Positions 39,813-47,342 of a stretch of DNA of 64,000 nucleotides are shown piece after piece. The stretch's first letter is position 1; each line of letters opens with the position of its first letter. The notes below the pieces were generated by a model, which worked only from the letters and a program-made list of their open reading frames with translations, was not told the origin of the DNA and ran no database searches. Made by a program: the position numbers and the translations under genes. This DNA is from Vibrio hangzhouensis (lineage in GTDB: Bacteria; Pseudomonadota; Gammaproteobacteria; Enterobacterales; Vibrionaceae), in assembly GCF_900107935.1 (NCBI RefSeq), contig NZ_FNVG01000005.1, forward strand, positions 62,001 to 126,000, read 5' to 3'.

Positions 39813-40037
39813 ATGAGAGCATTGCAAATCGAAACGTTTACCAATGGCAAACGCGAGGACACGGTAAAAGTGCCTGTAAGTTTGGCGAAAGTCGCATTAA
39901 GTCCGCTTCTTGCCAAGCTGAACAGTAATCAGGCGGATCTGATTGTTTCAGCGCTTAATAGCAACGATATCTCGGGTGTCATACTAGAGATTGAAGAACA
40001 TCAGGAAAATGAGAAAGTCGTTTTCTCAATCATATAA
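39813..40037 (+). CDS. Hypothetical small protein
   Basis: 74 residues from ATG 39813 (AGGAGTGGG upstream): MRALQIETFTNGKREDTVKVPV..., amphipathic, ending in a beta stretch KVVFSII. Upstream in-frame starts lack a site. Beta-alpha-beta pattern; no family recognised. Confidence 0.6.
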   Translation: MRALQIETFTNGKREDTVKVPVSLAKVALSPLLAKLNSNQADLIVSALNSNDISGVILEIEEHQENEKVVFSII

Positions 40038-40082
40038 TCAACTAAGTAGAGCCTCTATAGAGGGGCGTTATGGGGAATGATA

Positions 40083-40604
40083 ATGAAGACAGCCGTAATA
40101 TTGGGGACCTCAAAGTCCGATGGAAATACCAGAAAACTTGTGGATGACTTTGTCACCCTCTCCGATGCATTATTATTCGATTTAACAAACTACGACATAT
40201 CGTTCTACGACTATTCTCACAATAACAGGAATGATGACTTTCTGCCCTTGATTAAGGAGTTGTTGGAGTTTGATCATCTTGTGTTTGCTTCTCCTGTCTA
40301 TTGGTATTCGATGTCAGCGCAGCTAAAAGTGTTCTTTGACCGATTGTCTGATTTGTTGACCATTGAAAAGGAACTGGGGCGGAGTATGAAGGGTAAATCT
40401 GTCTCAGTATTGTCATCAGGCTTTAACAAAAATTGTCCCTCTTGTTTTGTCGCACCCTTTGAATTGACTGCAAATCACATGCAATTGCAATTTATAGGGA
40501 ATGAGTATTTATCGGTACAGATGGAGAACGATCTACAAAACTCGATGACCATCGCCAAACAAGCGTTGAATCGGCTCAAAGCGACACAATATCAAACAAC
40601 TTAA
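40083..40604 (+). CDS. Flavodoxin-like NAD(P)H-dependent oxidoreductase
   Basis: 173 residues: VILGTSKSDGNTRKLV is the FMN phosphate loop, FASPVYWYSMSAQLKVFFDRLSDL the second FMN-contact region typical of NADPH-dependent FMN reductases. It should bind FMN and reduce quinones or flavin. ATG 40083 suits GGGGA spacing better than ATG 40077. Confidence 0.85.
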   Translation: MKTAVILGTSKSDGNTRKLVDDFVTLSDALLFDLTNYDISFYDYSHNNRNDDFLPLIKELLEFDHLVFASPVYWYSMSAQLKVFFDRLSDLLTIEKELGRSMKGKSVSVLSSGFNKNCPSCFVAPFELTANHMQLQFIGNEYLSVQMENDLQNSMTIAKQALNRLKATQYQTT

Positions 40605-40656
40605 GGGTGAAGGCTGATACCATGATTAGCACTACCTAATATCAGAGGAAAGTAGG

Positions 40657-41070
40657 ATGGATCGGTCAGTGCGTGTTGGCGTAGCAGCCGTTATCGTCAG
40701 AGATGACACGATATTATTGGGCGAACGAATTGGGGCTCATGGTGCAAATACCTGGGCGACACCAGGTGGGCATTTGGAATTTGGCGAGAGCATTGAGGCG
40801 TGTGCAGAGAGGGAAGTGCTCGAAGAAACGGGACTGAATGCCCACTTCGTGAAAAAGCTCTTTTTTACCAATGATGTCTTTTGTCGGGAACAAAAGCATT
40901 ATGTGACATTGTTTGTTTTGTTGTCCTGTGAAACGGGGGAGCCAAAGGTAACCGAGCCAGACAAATGCAAACGATGGAAATGGTGCCGGTTAGACGAGTT
41001 ACCTAACCCGCTATTCTTACCGTTACAGAACCTGTTTGAAGAGCATCCACAATTGGCAGATTTGGTGTAA
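40657..41070 (+). CDS. Nudix hydrolase
   Basis: 137 residues with a complete Nudix box GGHLEFGESIEACAEREVLEETGL (Gx5Ex7REVxEExGL, around residue 37-60) and the upstream WATP. It hydrolyses a nucleoside diphosphate-X compound; the specificity is unknown, although MutT/ADP-ribose types have this size. GAGGAAAG precedes the ATG. Confidence 0.9.
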   Translation: MDRSVRVGVAAVIVRDDTILLGERIGAHGANTWATPGGHLEFGESIEACAEREVLEETGLNAHFVKKLFFTNDVFCREQKHYVTLFVLLSCETGEPKVTEPDKCKRWKWCRLDELPNPLFLPLQNLFEEHPQLADLV

Positions 41071-41119
41071 TTCTTTCATACTATGTGTTCGAAAGTAACC
41101 ATGGAATGAGGAAGTCGCT

Positions 41120-41458
41120 ATGCCTGTTGCTGTGTGCTTTATCACGCCTGAATTGAAACTGCGCCAATCACAAACACCGGATATGGTTGAAGTGTGGAGT
41201 AGGCATTCTGGTATTGGTGCTTCAGAAATGACAGTGACTTTAATCCCAAGTGAGCAGCAATTCGGTAAGCCTTATGCAGTCATTAGCCATTTGTACCTTC
41301 CCTCGGTCTGGGCTGAGGAACAGGTTACGTCCTTGCAGCTTGGATTGGCGAGCGCTCTGGTTGACTGTTTCGCAATTGATGAAAGCCAGGTGCTGATAAT
41401 GACATCAATGATTGAGTCAGGATTGGTCGTCGAAGGCGGAAGAGAAATTCATTGGTGA
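41120..41458 (+). CDS. Tautomerase-like protein
   Basis: 112 residues; the C-terminal ESQVLIMTSMIESGLVVEGGREIHW resembles the end of tautomerase-superfamily proteins (motif SGxVVExGxxxxW). An N-terminal Pro-Val follows the initiator Met (MPVAVCFITPE), so Pro2 could be the catalytic base after Met removal. GAGGAAG precedes the ATG. Confidence 0.6.
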   Translation: MPVAVCFITPELKLRQSQTPDMVEVWSRHSGIGASEMTVTLIPSEQQFGKPYAVISHLYLPSVWAEEQVTSLQLGLASALVDCFAIDESQVLIMTSMIESGLVVEGGREIHW

Positions 41459-41480
41459 ACGCGGGTTTGCTCATTCATCT

Positions 41481-41492
41481 CTCAATATTGAG
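41481..41492. repeat. Palindrome CTCAATATTGAG
   Basis: A perfect 12 bp palindrome; the same 12-mer recurs at 42665-42676, both in intergenic DNA near repeat ends. Role unknown. Confidence 0.4.
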
Positions 41493-41504
41493 CTTAACTT
41501 AATC

Positions 41505-41770
41505 TATACTCAAGTGACCTCAAGATGCAGGACTCAGAGCTTCATCAAGGTGTTCAGTTCAAGGAAAATAGTTGAAGGAATGGCTATTCCCTTTCGAAGC
41601 TATTTGACGCAGAAATGGGCACCTTGATGAGCTCCCAAAGGGCGAGTTTACTTGGCTTATATGCTTTGTTAGCGATTTTCGATTTAGAGCCACTAGATCT
41701 TCAAATCACTGCCGCGCCTAGAAGCCAAGTAATTCTCGCTGAACACACATCTTGAGGTTACTTGAGTATA
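41505..41770. mobile_element. 266 bp MITE-like element
   Basis: The left end (41505-41527) and right end (41748-41770) are 23 bp inverted repeats differing at one base. There is an inner dyad GAGCTTCATCAAGGTG/CACCTTGATGAGCTC and a central GGAATGGCTATTCC. There is no coding capacity. The first 36 bases are identical, inverted, to 9631-9666, and 42990-43025 is a diverged copy. These traits suit a non-autonomous miniature element. No clear target duplication is seen. Confidence 0.75.
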
Positions 41771-41826
41771 AAGGGCTGATTTTGGTCTTTAATGTATATA
41801 GGTTATCGCAAATTAGAGGTGACACA

Positions 41827-42210
41827 ATGTTAAGCCAATTGAACAGTCGTCTTGCTTTTGTAGCGGAGAGTATGGCTGAGCTTGAAAATCAACTGGGAAA
41901 ATATCTACGCTCGGAACACACATCCTGCCGGGTGAGTGAGCATCAAGTTTATATTGAATATCAGCATGATTTAACATTTGAAAGTGCATCAGCGCAGGCG
42001 GAAATATTACTTCGTCTGTTAAATATTCCCTGTGACAATGACGATGCTAAAAATCTTGTGGCGGATATTTCGGGCAAAGATGGAATAACGAGGCTGCATC
42101 TGGACTTGTCCTATGATGACAAGAATGACTTACTTACAAAATACATTTGCTCTCAGCTCCTGACATCGTTTAAAACAGTGGAGAGTATCGAGGATACGAA
42201 AGTCAATTAG
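41827..42210 (+). CDS. Hypothetical protein
   Basis: 127 residues from ATG 41827 with AGAGGTGA upstream; the frame from 41752 starts in the repeat element and is rejected. Soluble, acidic, helical first third (LNSRLAFVAESMAELENQLGKYL). No family recognised. 57 bp downstream of the MITE-like element, whose end may influence its promoter. Confidence 0.6.
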   Translation: MLSQLNSRLAFVAESMAELENQLGKYLRSEHTSCRVSEHQVYIEYQHDLTFESASAQAEILLRLLNIPCDNDDAKNLVADISGKDGITRLHLDLSYDDKNDLLTKYICSQLLTSFKTVESIEDTKVN

Positions 42211-42237
42211 CTGCGCAACAATTAAGGAATAAGTTCA

Positions 42238-42579
42238 ATGAGCAGATTGAGGCTGTTAGGGTGGTTAGGTACGGCGCTCTTACTTGGGGGGTGCGCCACT
42301 TCAAATCACGGAACCTTCGTAACCTCCACCTACGTGACGCCAGGCGAGAAAGAAAATGCTCAACCAGCCGGACTGGTGACCGGAGAATCTCGCCAATCAT
42401 GGATACTGTACCTTTTCCCCGTCGGTGATGCTCCGTCTACACACGAAGCCATCGAAGACGCCAAGTCGAAAATCGATGGGACAAAATTTCTCACAGACCT
42501 CTCCGTCGATAACAGAATTGATTGGCGCATTGGTTATAGTGAGTCAGTCGTTCATGTTGAAGCGACCGCGTATAAATAG
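42238..42579 (+). CDS. Predicted lipoprotein
   Basis: 113 residues with a lipoprotein signal (SRLRLLGWLGTALLLGGCATS; lipobox LGGC). The mature part has SWILYLFPVGDAPSTHEAIEDAKSKI, a pattern like small TRL-type (tRNA-locus) envelope lipoproteins; this is tentative. Ser at +3, no Asp at +2, so outer membrane is expected. AAGGAATAAG precedes the ATG. Confidence 0.8.
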   Translation: MSRLRLLGWLGTALLLGGCATSNHGTFVTSTYVTPGEKENAQPAGLVTGESRQSWILYLFPVGDAPSTHEAIEDAKSKIDGTKFLTDLSVDNRIDWRIGYSESVVHVEATAYK

Positions 42580-43061
42580 CGCTTGGTCAAGGAAAGCGGT
42601 TGTTACTCGTTAGACAGGAGAGAATGGACGCTTTTTCCTTGACGCCTTTTCCGGCGCTAAATGTCTCAATATTGAGAGAAGGTGCGATAACAAGAGCCTT
42701 TTTTCATCCCACATATCTAGAGTGTGACTACGCGAGCTGACGGTTACGCTCTGAGAAGCTTCACATTTGCTCACCTGCTTCACTCACTTCATAAGATATA
42801 GGTGAAGATGGAGTAAGTTGAGTTCTCTCTGTCTCTTGACTACGTTAGAAGAGTTTTATTTACGACCAACATACCCAAAGCAACTCGCCTTTTGAAAGCG
42901 TTTCATTGAACCGACTTTCGCGTTAAACAACTTGGAAAGAGCGGGTTATTACACTTCGTTGTATTCTTTGAACTTGAATCAATGACAAGGCTCTGATTCC
43001 GGCATCTTGAAGTTAGTAGGGTATAAATAATCAGATAATTTTTTCCAAACAGGAGAGGGTT
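42580..43061. other. Intergenic region, 480 bp, no gene
   Basis: It contains the CTCAATATTGAG palindrome (42665-42676) and, at 42990-43025, a diverged end of the MITE-like repeat (29 of 36 bases like 9631-9666). No ORF with a ribosome site was found. Confidence 0.6.
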
Positions 43062-44351
43062 ATGAAGATCTCTCGAATTTTAGCGGTGCTTGCGCTCAGT
43101 GTTGGCGTAATCACCGCTTGCAAGCATTCTACGAATACTGCGTTGTTCGACAATTTTGAGTGGACGGAAGTTGTTGCTACAGACTTTTCTGCCGTTGATC
43201 GATGGGAACCGCGAGCAGGGCTCCAGGCGGTAGAATTTAACAGCCAATTGTATGTTATTGCGGGTCGAACCCCGTTACCGCCCACACCACCGGACTTTAA
43301 TCCTTTTGCCAGTCAGATTCATGGCGATGTATGGGTTAGCAGTGATGTAGGCAGTACCTGGTATGAATTATTAGCCGATGCGGAGAGTGAAGGCCTATGG
43401 AAAAACCGCGCTTATTTCGAAGCGGTTACGACGAAAGATTACATTTACATTCTCGGTGGTCAGAATTTTACGACCGTTTTACCGCCAACGGCTCCCGATT
43501 TCCAAACGGTGGTGTTGCCCTCTGAATTTTTCAAAGATGTCTGGCGCAGTTCAGACGGAGTAAACTGGGAGCAAATGACCAGTGACGCTGAATGGGCTAC
43601 GTTGTCAGAAAATTGCGCCCAGCCTGGCGCGACTACTCAGGGAAGAGCCGGACTGAGTGCGGTGTATTTTAAAGGCAAGATCTGGGTGATGGGGGGATCA
43701 CAAGGTGATGACAACTCCATTGGTGGCGGTGAGAATTGTCGTCAGTTCTATAATGATGTCTGGTATTCTGAAGATGGTGTTGAATGGATTCAGGCGACGG
43801 GAGATGCGCCATGGGAGGCTCGTGCTGGTGGCGTCGCTTTGGTGAAAAACGGCTGGCTCTATTACATGGGTGGAGAAAAAGGATTTGTTGCTGAAACGGA
43901 TTATTTCAATGATGTCTGGCGAAGTAGAGATGGTGCGAACTGGCAGCAGGTTACGGGGCCAAGCGGCGCGGGATGGTCTCCACGACCAGGACATAAGTGC
44001 TCAGTAGTAGGAAACAATTTTGTTTGCATGGGTGGATTTGGCACACCAACCAATCCATCGGACATTTGGGTCAGTGGTGATGGTGCTAATTGGGAGCAGA
44101 TCAGTGATTCTCCATGGAATAATGATCCCACTTCAAGTATATTTTTCTGCGATCCGAATAAACCAGACGAGCTGGTATGTGACAACATCCGTTACGATTT
44201 TGATATGCTAACGTATTCGTACGGCAATTTTGGTCAGCAACAAGCAATACTGACTTTCGGCGGCGATAGGGAAGTGTTCTTTTTCGTTGAGGGTGAGCTT
44301 AACTACTTGCGAGTCGAGAACGATGTCTGGCGCTATGGACCTCCCGATTGA
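43062..44351 (+). CDS. Kelch/beta-propeller-like lipoprotein
   Basis: 429 residues with a lipoprotein signal (ILAVLALSVGVITACKHS; lipobox ITAC). The mature part has at least five units of the form DVWxSxDGxxWxxxT (for example DVWRSSDGVNWEQM, DVWYSEDGVEWIQA, DVWRSRDGANWQQV), each paired with a YxxGG strand. This indicates a kelch or BNR-like beta-propeller displayed at the cell surface or in the periplasm. The ligand is unknown. GGAGAGGG precedes the ATG. Monocistronic. Confidence 0.8.
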   Translation: MKISRILAVLALSVGVITACKHSTNTALFDNFEWTEVVATDFSAVDRWEPRAGLQAVEFNSQLYVIAGRTPLPPTPPDFNPFASQIHGDVWVSSDVGSTWYELLADAESEGLWKNRAYFEAVTTKDYIYILGGQNFTTVLPPTAPDFQTVVLPSEFFKDVWRSSDGVNWEQMTSDAEWATLSENCAQPGATTQGRAGLSAVYFKGKIWVMGGSQGDDNSIGGGENCRQFYNDVWYSEDGVEWIQATGDAPWEARAGGVALVKNGWLYYMGGEKGFVAETDYFNDVWRSRDGANWQQVTGPSGAGWSPRPGHKCSVVGNNFVCMGGFGTPTNPSDIWVSGDGANWEQISDSPWNNDPTSSIFFCDPNKPDELVCDNIRYDFDMLTYSYGNFGQQQAILTFGGDREVFFFVEGELNYLRVENDVWRYGPPD

Positions 44352-44408
44352 CGGGATGCAAGTATTGTAGTCTTCGGAGAGACTCGAATCAGGCGCGATT
44401 TGAAGAAC

Positions 44409-44444
44409 AGTCACTGGAAACCCGTGAGTGGGTTACCAGTGACT
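44409..44444. terminator. Strong inverted repeat between convergent genes
   Basis: 15 bp arms (one mismatch) AGTCACTGGAAACCC/GGGTTACCAGTGACT with a 6-base loop. A U-tract is lacking, so termination is probable but not certain. Confidence 0.6.
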
Positions 44445-44456
44445 ACGATTATGTAG

Positions 44457-44645
44457 TTACTTAAGTCTTGTTTGTCTAAGGAGGGTGATTAATTCATCTT
44501 CTGTTTTTGGTGTTCTATCTAAACGAATGTTCGGCGCACTGCCACCCCAAAGCATGTAAGCGGTGTCGGTACAGTGATCATGGTGGAACCATTTTCCATC
44601 AATACATACGTCTGTATAGCATCTAGGGTCCTGCTTAAGTTCCAT
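44457..44645 (-). CDS. Hypothetical small protein
   Basis: 62 residues from ATG 44645 (GGAGAGAAGG upstream): MELKQDPRCYTDVCIDGKWFHHDHCTDTAYMLW..., with three cysteines and several histidines that could bind metal. No family recognised. Confidence 0.6.
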   Translation of the reverse strand: MELKQDPRCYTDVCIDGKWFHHDHCTDTAYMLWGGSAPNIRLDRTPKTEDELITLLRQTRLK

Positions 44646-44804
44646 AAGCCTTCTCTCCTTACGGGTTAACACCTTTACAACATAGTACCAATAATTATGT
44701 AATAGATTGATTTAGATCAATGTTGCTGTATTTTTCACTACGCAATACGGAAACGACGTCAGAATATACATCAAATTGCCAGCGAGGCTCGGAAAAAGAA
44801 CGCA

Positions 44805-45359
44805 ATGGAAACGCATCAACTCACGTTAGCCAGACTTATACTCAATGACAAACGTCGACTTAAGATACTTAAGGCAGTTAGAAGTGAGTCGAAATCTTCT
44901 CGTCCCCTTTTTGTTGCTGCTGGGTTCGTAAGAAATGCCGTTTGGGACTGGCTGAATGATTACGACGAGTCAACGAAGCTCAATGATGTTGATGTCATTT
45001 ACTTTGATGGTACAGAGAGCACTGACCTCGCGGCCAATGCTATTGAGCATCTCCTTTCGGACGCTGAGCCAGCTTATGCCTGGCAGGTGAAAAATCAGGC
45101 GAAAATGCACAACAGAAATGGCGACCGACCTTACAGTAATATTGTCGATGCGATGTCATTTTGGCCAGAAAAGGAGACCGCCGTGGCCGTCAGGCTTACA
45201 GACACCGATGAGTTAGAAGTTATCTCTGCATTTGGTCTGGATACGTTATTTCAAGGACAAATCACCTATAATCCGCAACGCTCGAAGGAGATATTTTTAA
45301 GTCGTGTGGCGAACAAAGGGTGGTGCAAAACATGGCCTAAGTTAAAAGTCGTGCTCTAA
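44805..45359 (+). CDS. Nucleotidyltransferase-like protein (DUF925 / NTP_transf_6)
   Basis: 184 residues matching this family: PLFVAAGFVRNAVWDWLNDY near residue 35 and LNDVDVIYFDGTES near 55, with the acidic DVD pair expected for metal binding, and later VDAMSFWPEKETAVAVRL. Fold relatives transfer nucleotides; the substrate is unknown. GGAAAAAGAA precedes the ATG. Convergent with ggt. Confidence 0.82.
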   Translation: METHQLTLARLILNDKRRLKILKAVRSESKSSRPLFVAAGFVRNAVWDWLNDYDESTKLNDVDVIYFDGTESTDLAANAIEHLLSDAEPAYAWQVKNQAKMHNRNGDRPYSNIVDAMSFWPEKETAVAVRLTDTDELEVISAFGLDTLFQGQITYNPQRSKEIFLSRVANKGWCKTWPKLKVVL

Positions 45360-45379
45360 TCGCTAGGCCATTTATCGAC

Positions 45380-47149
45380 TCATTGACCGATGGCAACGCC
45401 TTCCCGCCGCGGATCTGCGGCACCTTCTAAGCCTTTCTCAGTAATGCGTATTGCATGCAGTCCGGAATTGAGTTCTCGCTTCTTCACGCGATAGCCCATC
45501 CGCTCAAACTGCTGAGCGTAATCTGCGAGTGGCGTATTGATTTCTATGTCCATTTCACCAAATCGATTGATGAGACGAGGCTGGTCTATCGCCTGTTGGA
45601 TGTCCATTTTCCAGTCCAGGTGCGCAATGATGCTTTGAGCGACATAGCCAATAATACGACTGCCTCCGGGAGAACCAATCGCCATATAGGGTTGACCCTC
45701 TTTCAAAATGATGGTCGGTGACATGGATGAGCGAGGACGTTTATTTGCTTCGACTCTGTTAGCAACGGGCTTGCCGTCCTTGCTGGCAACAAAGGAAAAG
45801 TCCGTCAGCTCATTATTGAGAAGAAAGCCAGCAGCCATCAGTCGTGAGCCAAACACATTTTCGATTGAAGAGGTCATCGACAGAACATTTCCATTCGAAT
45901 CGACGATGTTGAAGTGTGTTGTGGAGGGCAATTCAATCGCCTGATCGTTGCTTAATTGCGTTGACTTCTGGCTTTTTGGCGATCCAGCGGCGACCTTTTG
46001 TAGCGCTGAATTTGGTGTGATGAGCTTGCTACGACTTGCTATATATTCTGGATCGAGTAGCGCACTAACTGGCACATTAAAGAAGTCACTGTCCGCCATG
46101 TACAGGCCTCTGTCCGCAAAGGCCAGACGAGACGCATCGGCCAGCACTTGCCAACTCACTGGGTCGTTCGCTCCTCGTTTATCCAGCTCAAAGGGTGCAG
46201 AGAGCATTAGAATTTGTCCTAATGTTAACGCACCGCTGCTTGGTGGTCCCATGCCGCAAACTTCATATTGTTTGTACGGTGCACAAACGGCGGGCCTTTC
46301 TTTTACCTGATACGTTACCAGATCTGCCTTACTTAGCTTACCGGGGTTTGTTGATGCTTCTTTCTGGACCGCATCGATAATAGCCTGCGCTACAACCCCG
46401 CGGTAAAAGCCATCACTGCCTTTGTCAGCAATAAGCTTCAGCGTGTTGGAGTATTCAGGATTGTTTAGAATGGTGCCTTGTTGCTTTGGGGTGCCATCAG
46501 CATTGAGAAAATATGCTGCCGTTGTTGGGTGTCGCGAAAGGTAGTCCTGATCATTGGCGATGAGTTTTGCCAGTCTGGCACTGATTGGAAAGCCTTGCTC
46601 TGCCATCGTTGCTATCGGTAATACCAGCGTTCTCCAGTCCAGTTGACCATATCTTTGATGAACTTCCCAGAGTAGTTTTACGGTGCCGGGAGTACCGACA
46701 GAGCGACCGCCGACAACCGCATCATAAAATTTTAACGGCTTTCCGGTTTCGTCTATAAATAGGTCGCTGTCGACGGATGAAGGAGCAGTTTCTCGACCAT
46801 CAAAAGTGGTGAGTTGATTGCTTTTCGCATCCCAATAGACAAGAAATGAACCGCCGCCAATCCCACTGGACTGTGGCTCTACCAAGCCCAACATAAGCTG
46901 AACAGCGACCATAGCATCGACGGCATTCCCGCCAGATAAGAGCACATCGATACCCGCCTGAGTGGCTTGAGGGTTAGCGGCGGTGACCATCCATTCTTTT
47001 GCTCTAACCAATTGTTTTGACTTTGAACCTGTAGCGATTTCGGGTGAAAAAGCATCGGTGGCTTGCTCAGTCGCATTAAGCGAAGGGGCGGTTCCAAGCA
47101 TAAATATACTCAATGCGAGTAGTGACGTGATGGGTTTTGTCGAAGCCAT
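45380..47149 (-). CDS. ggt: Gamma-glutamyltransferase
   Basis: A 589-residue periplasmic Ntn-hydrolase that cleaves or transfers the gamma-glutamyl group of glutathione. A signal peptide (PITSLLALSIFMLGTAPSLNA) is present. The nucleophile after autocleavage is the Thr in STTHFNIVDSNGNVLSMTSS, about residue 410. GSPGGSRIIGYVAQSI near 505 binds the substrate, and SGGNAVDAMVAVQLMLGLVEPQSSGIGGGSF near 70 is the conserved N-terminal block. ATG 47149 has AAGGGAC upstream. Monocistronic; 164 bp separate it from the divergent adhesin gene. Confidence 0.93.
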   Translation of the reverse strand: MASTKPITSLLALSIFMLGTAPSLNATEQATDAFSPEIATGSKSKQLVRAKEWMVTAANPQATQAGIDVLLSGGNAVDAMVAVQLMLGLVEPQSSGIGGGSFLVYWDAKSNQLTTFDGRETAPSSVDSDLFIDETGKPLKFYDAVVGGRSVGTPGTVKLLWEVHQRYGQLDWRTLVLPIATMAEQGFPISARLAKLIANDQDYLSRHPTTAAYFLNADGTPKQQGTILNNPEYSNTLKLIADKGSDGFYRGVVAQAIIDAVQKEASTNPGKLSKADLVTYQVKERPAVCAPYKQYEVCGMGPPSSGALTLGQILMLSAPFELDKRGANDPVSWQVLADASRLAFADRGLYMADSDFFNVPVSALLDPEYIASRSKLITPNSALQKVAAGSPKSQKSTQLSNDQAIELPSTTHFNIVDSNGNVLSMTSSIENVFGSRLMAAGFLLNNELTDFSFVASKDGKPVANRVEANKRPRSSMSPTIILKEGQPYMAIGSPGGSRIIGYVAQSIIAHLDWKMDIQQAIDQPRLINRFGEMDIEINTPLADYAQQFERMGYRVKKRELNSGLHAIRITEKGLEGAADPRREGVAIGQ

Positions 47150-47218
47150 TGTAGAGTCCCTTGATGGTTTTTGTTTAAAGGTTAATTCAATTGCTTTGAG
47201 CCGCAAGTTTCGTATCAG

Positions 47219-47232
47219 AATTTCATGAAATT
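47219..47232. promoter_or_regulatory. Palindrome AATTTCATGAAATT in the ggt-adhesin divergent region
   Basis: A perfect 14 bp palindrome midway between the divergent starts of ggt and the giant adhesin. Possible regulator site for one or both genes. Confidence 0.4.
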
Positions 47233-47342
47233 AGACTCTGATTTTTTCCTTAAGAGGCGTCGATAATCGGTGAACATTAATTAGCAAAACAACCGTATAT
47301 ATCCTTAACTTAATGAAGCGCTTACAAGTTAGGATCGGAAGA

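Noticed and set aside
43378..43563. Internal ORF in the beta-propeller-like lipoprotein gene
   Set aside because: Out-of-frame shadow without start signals.
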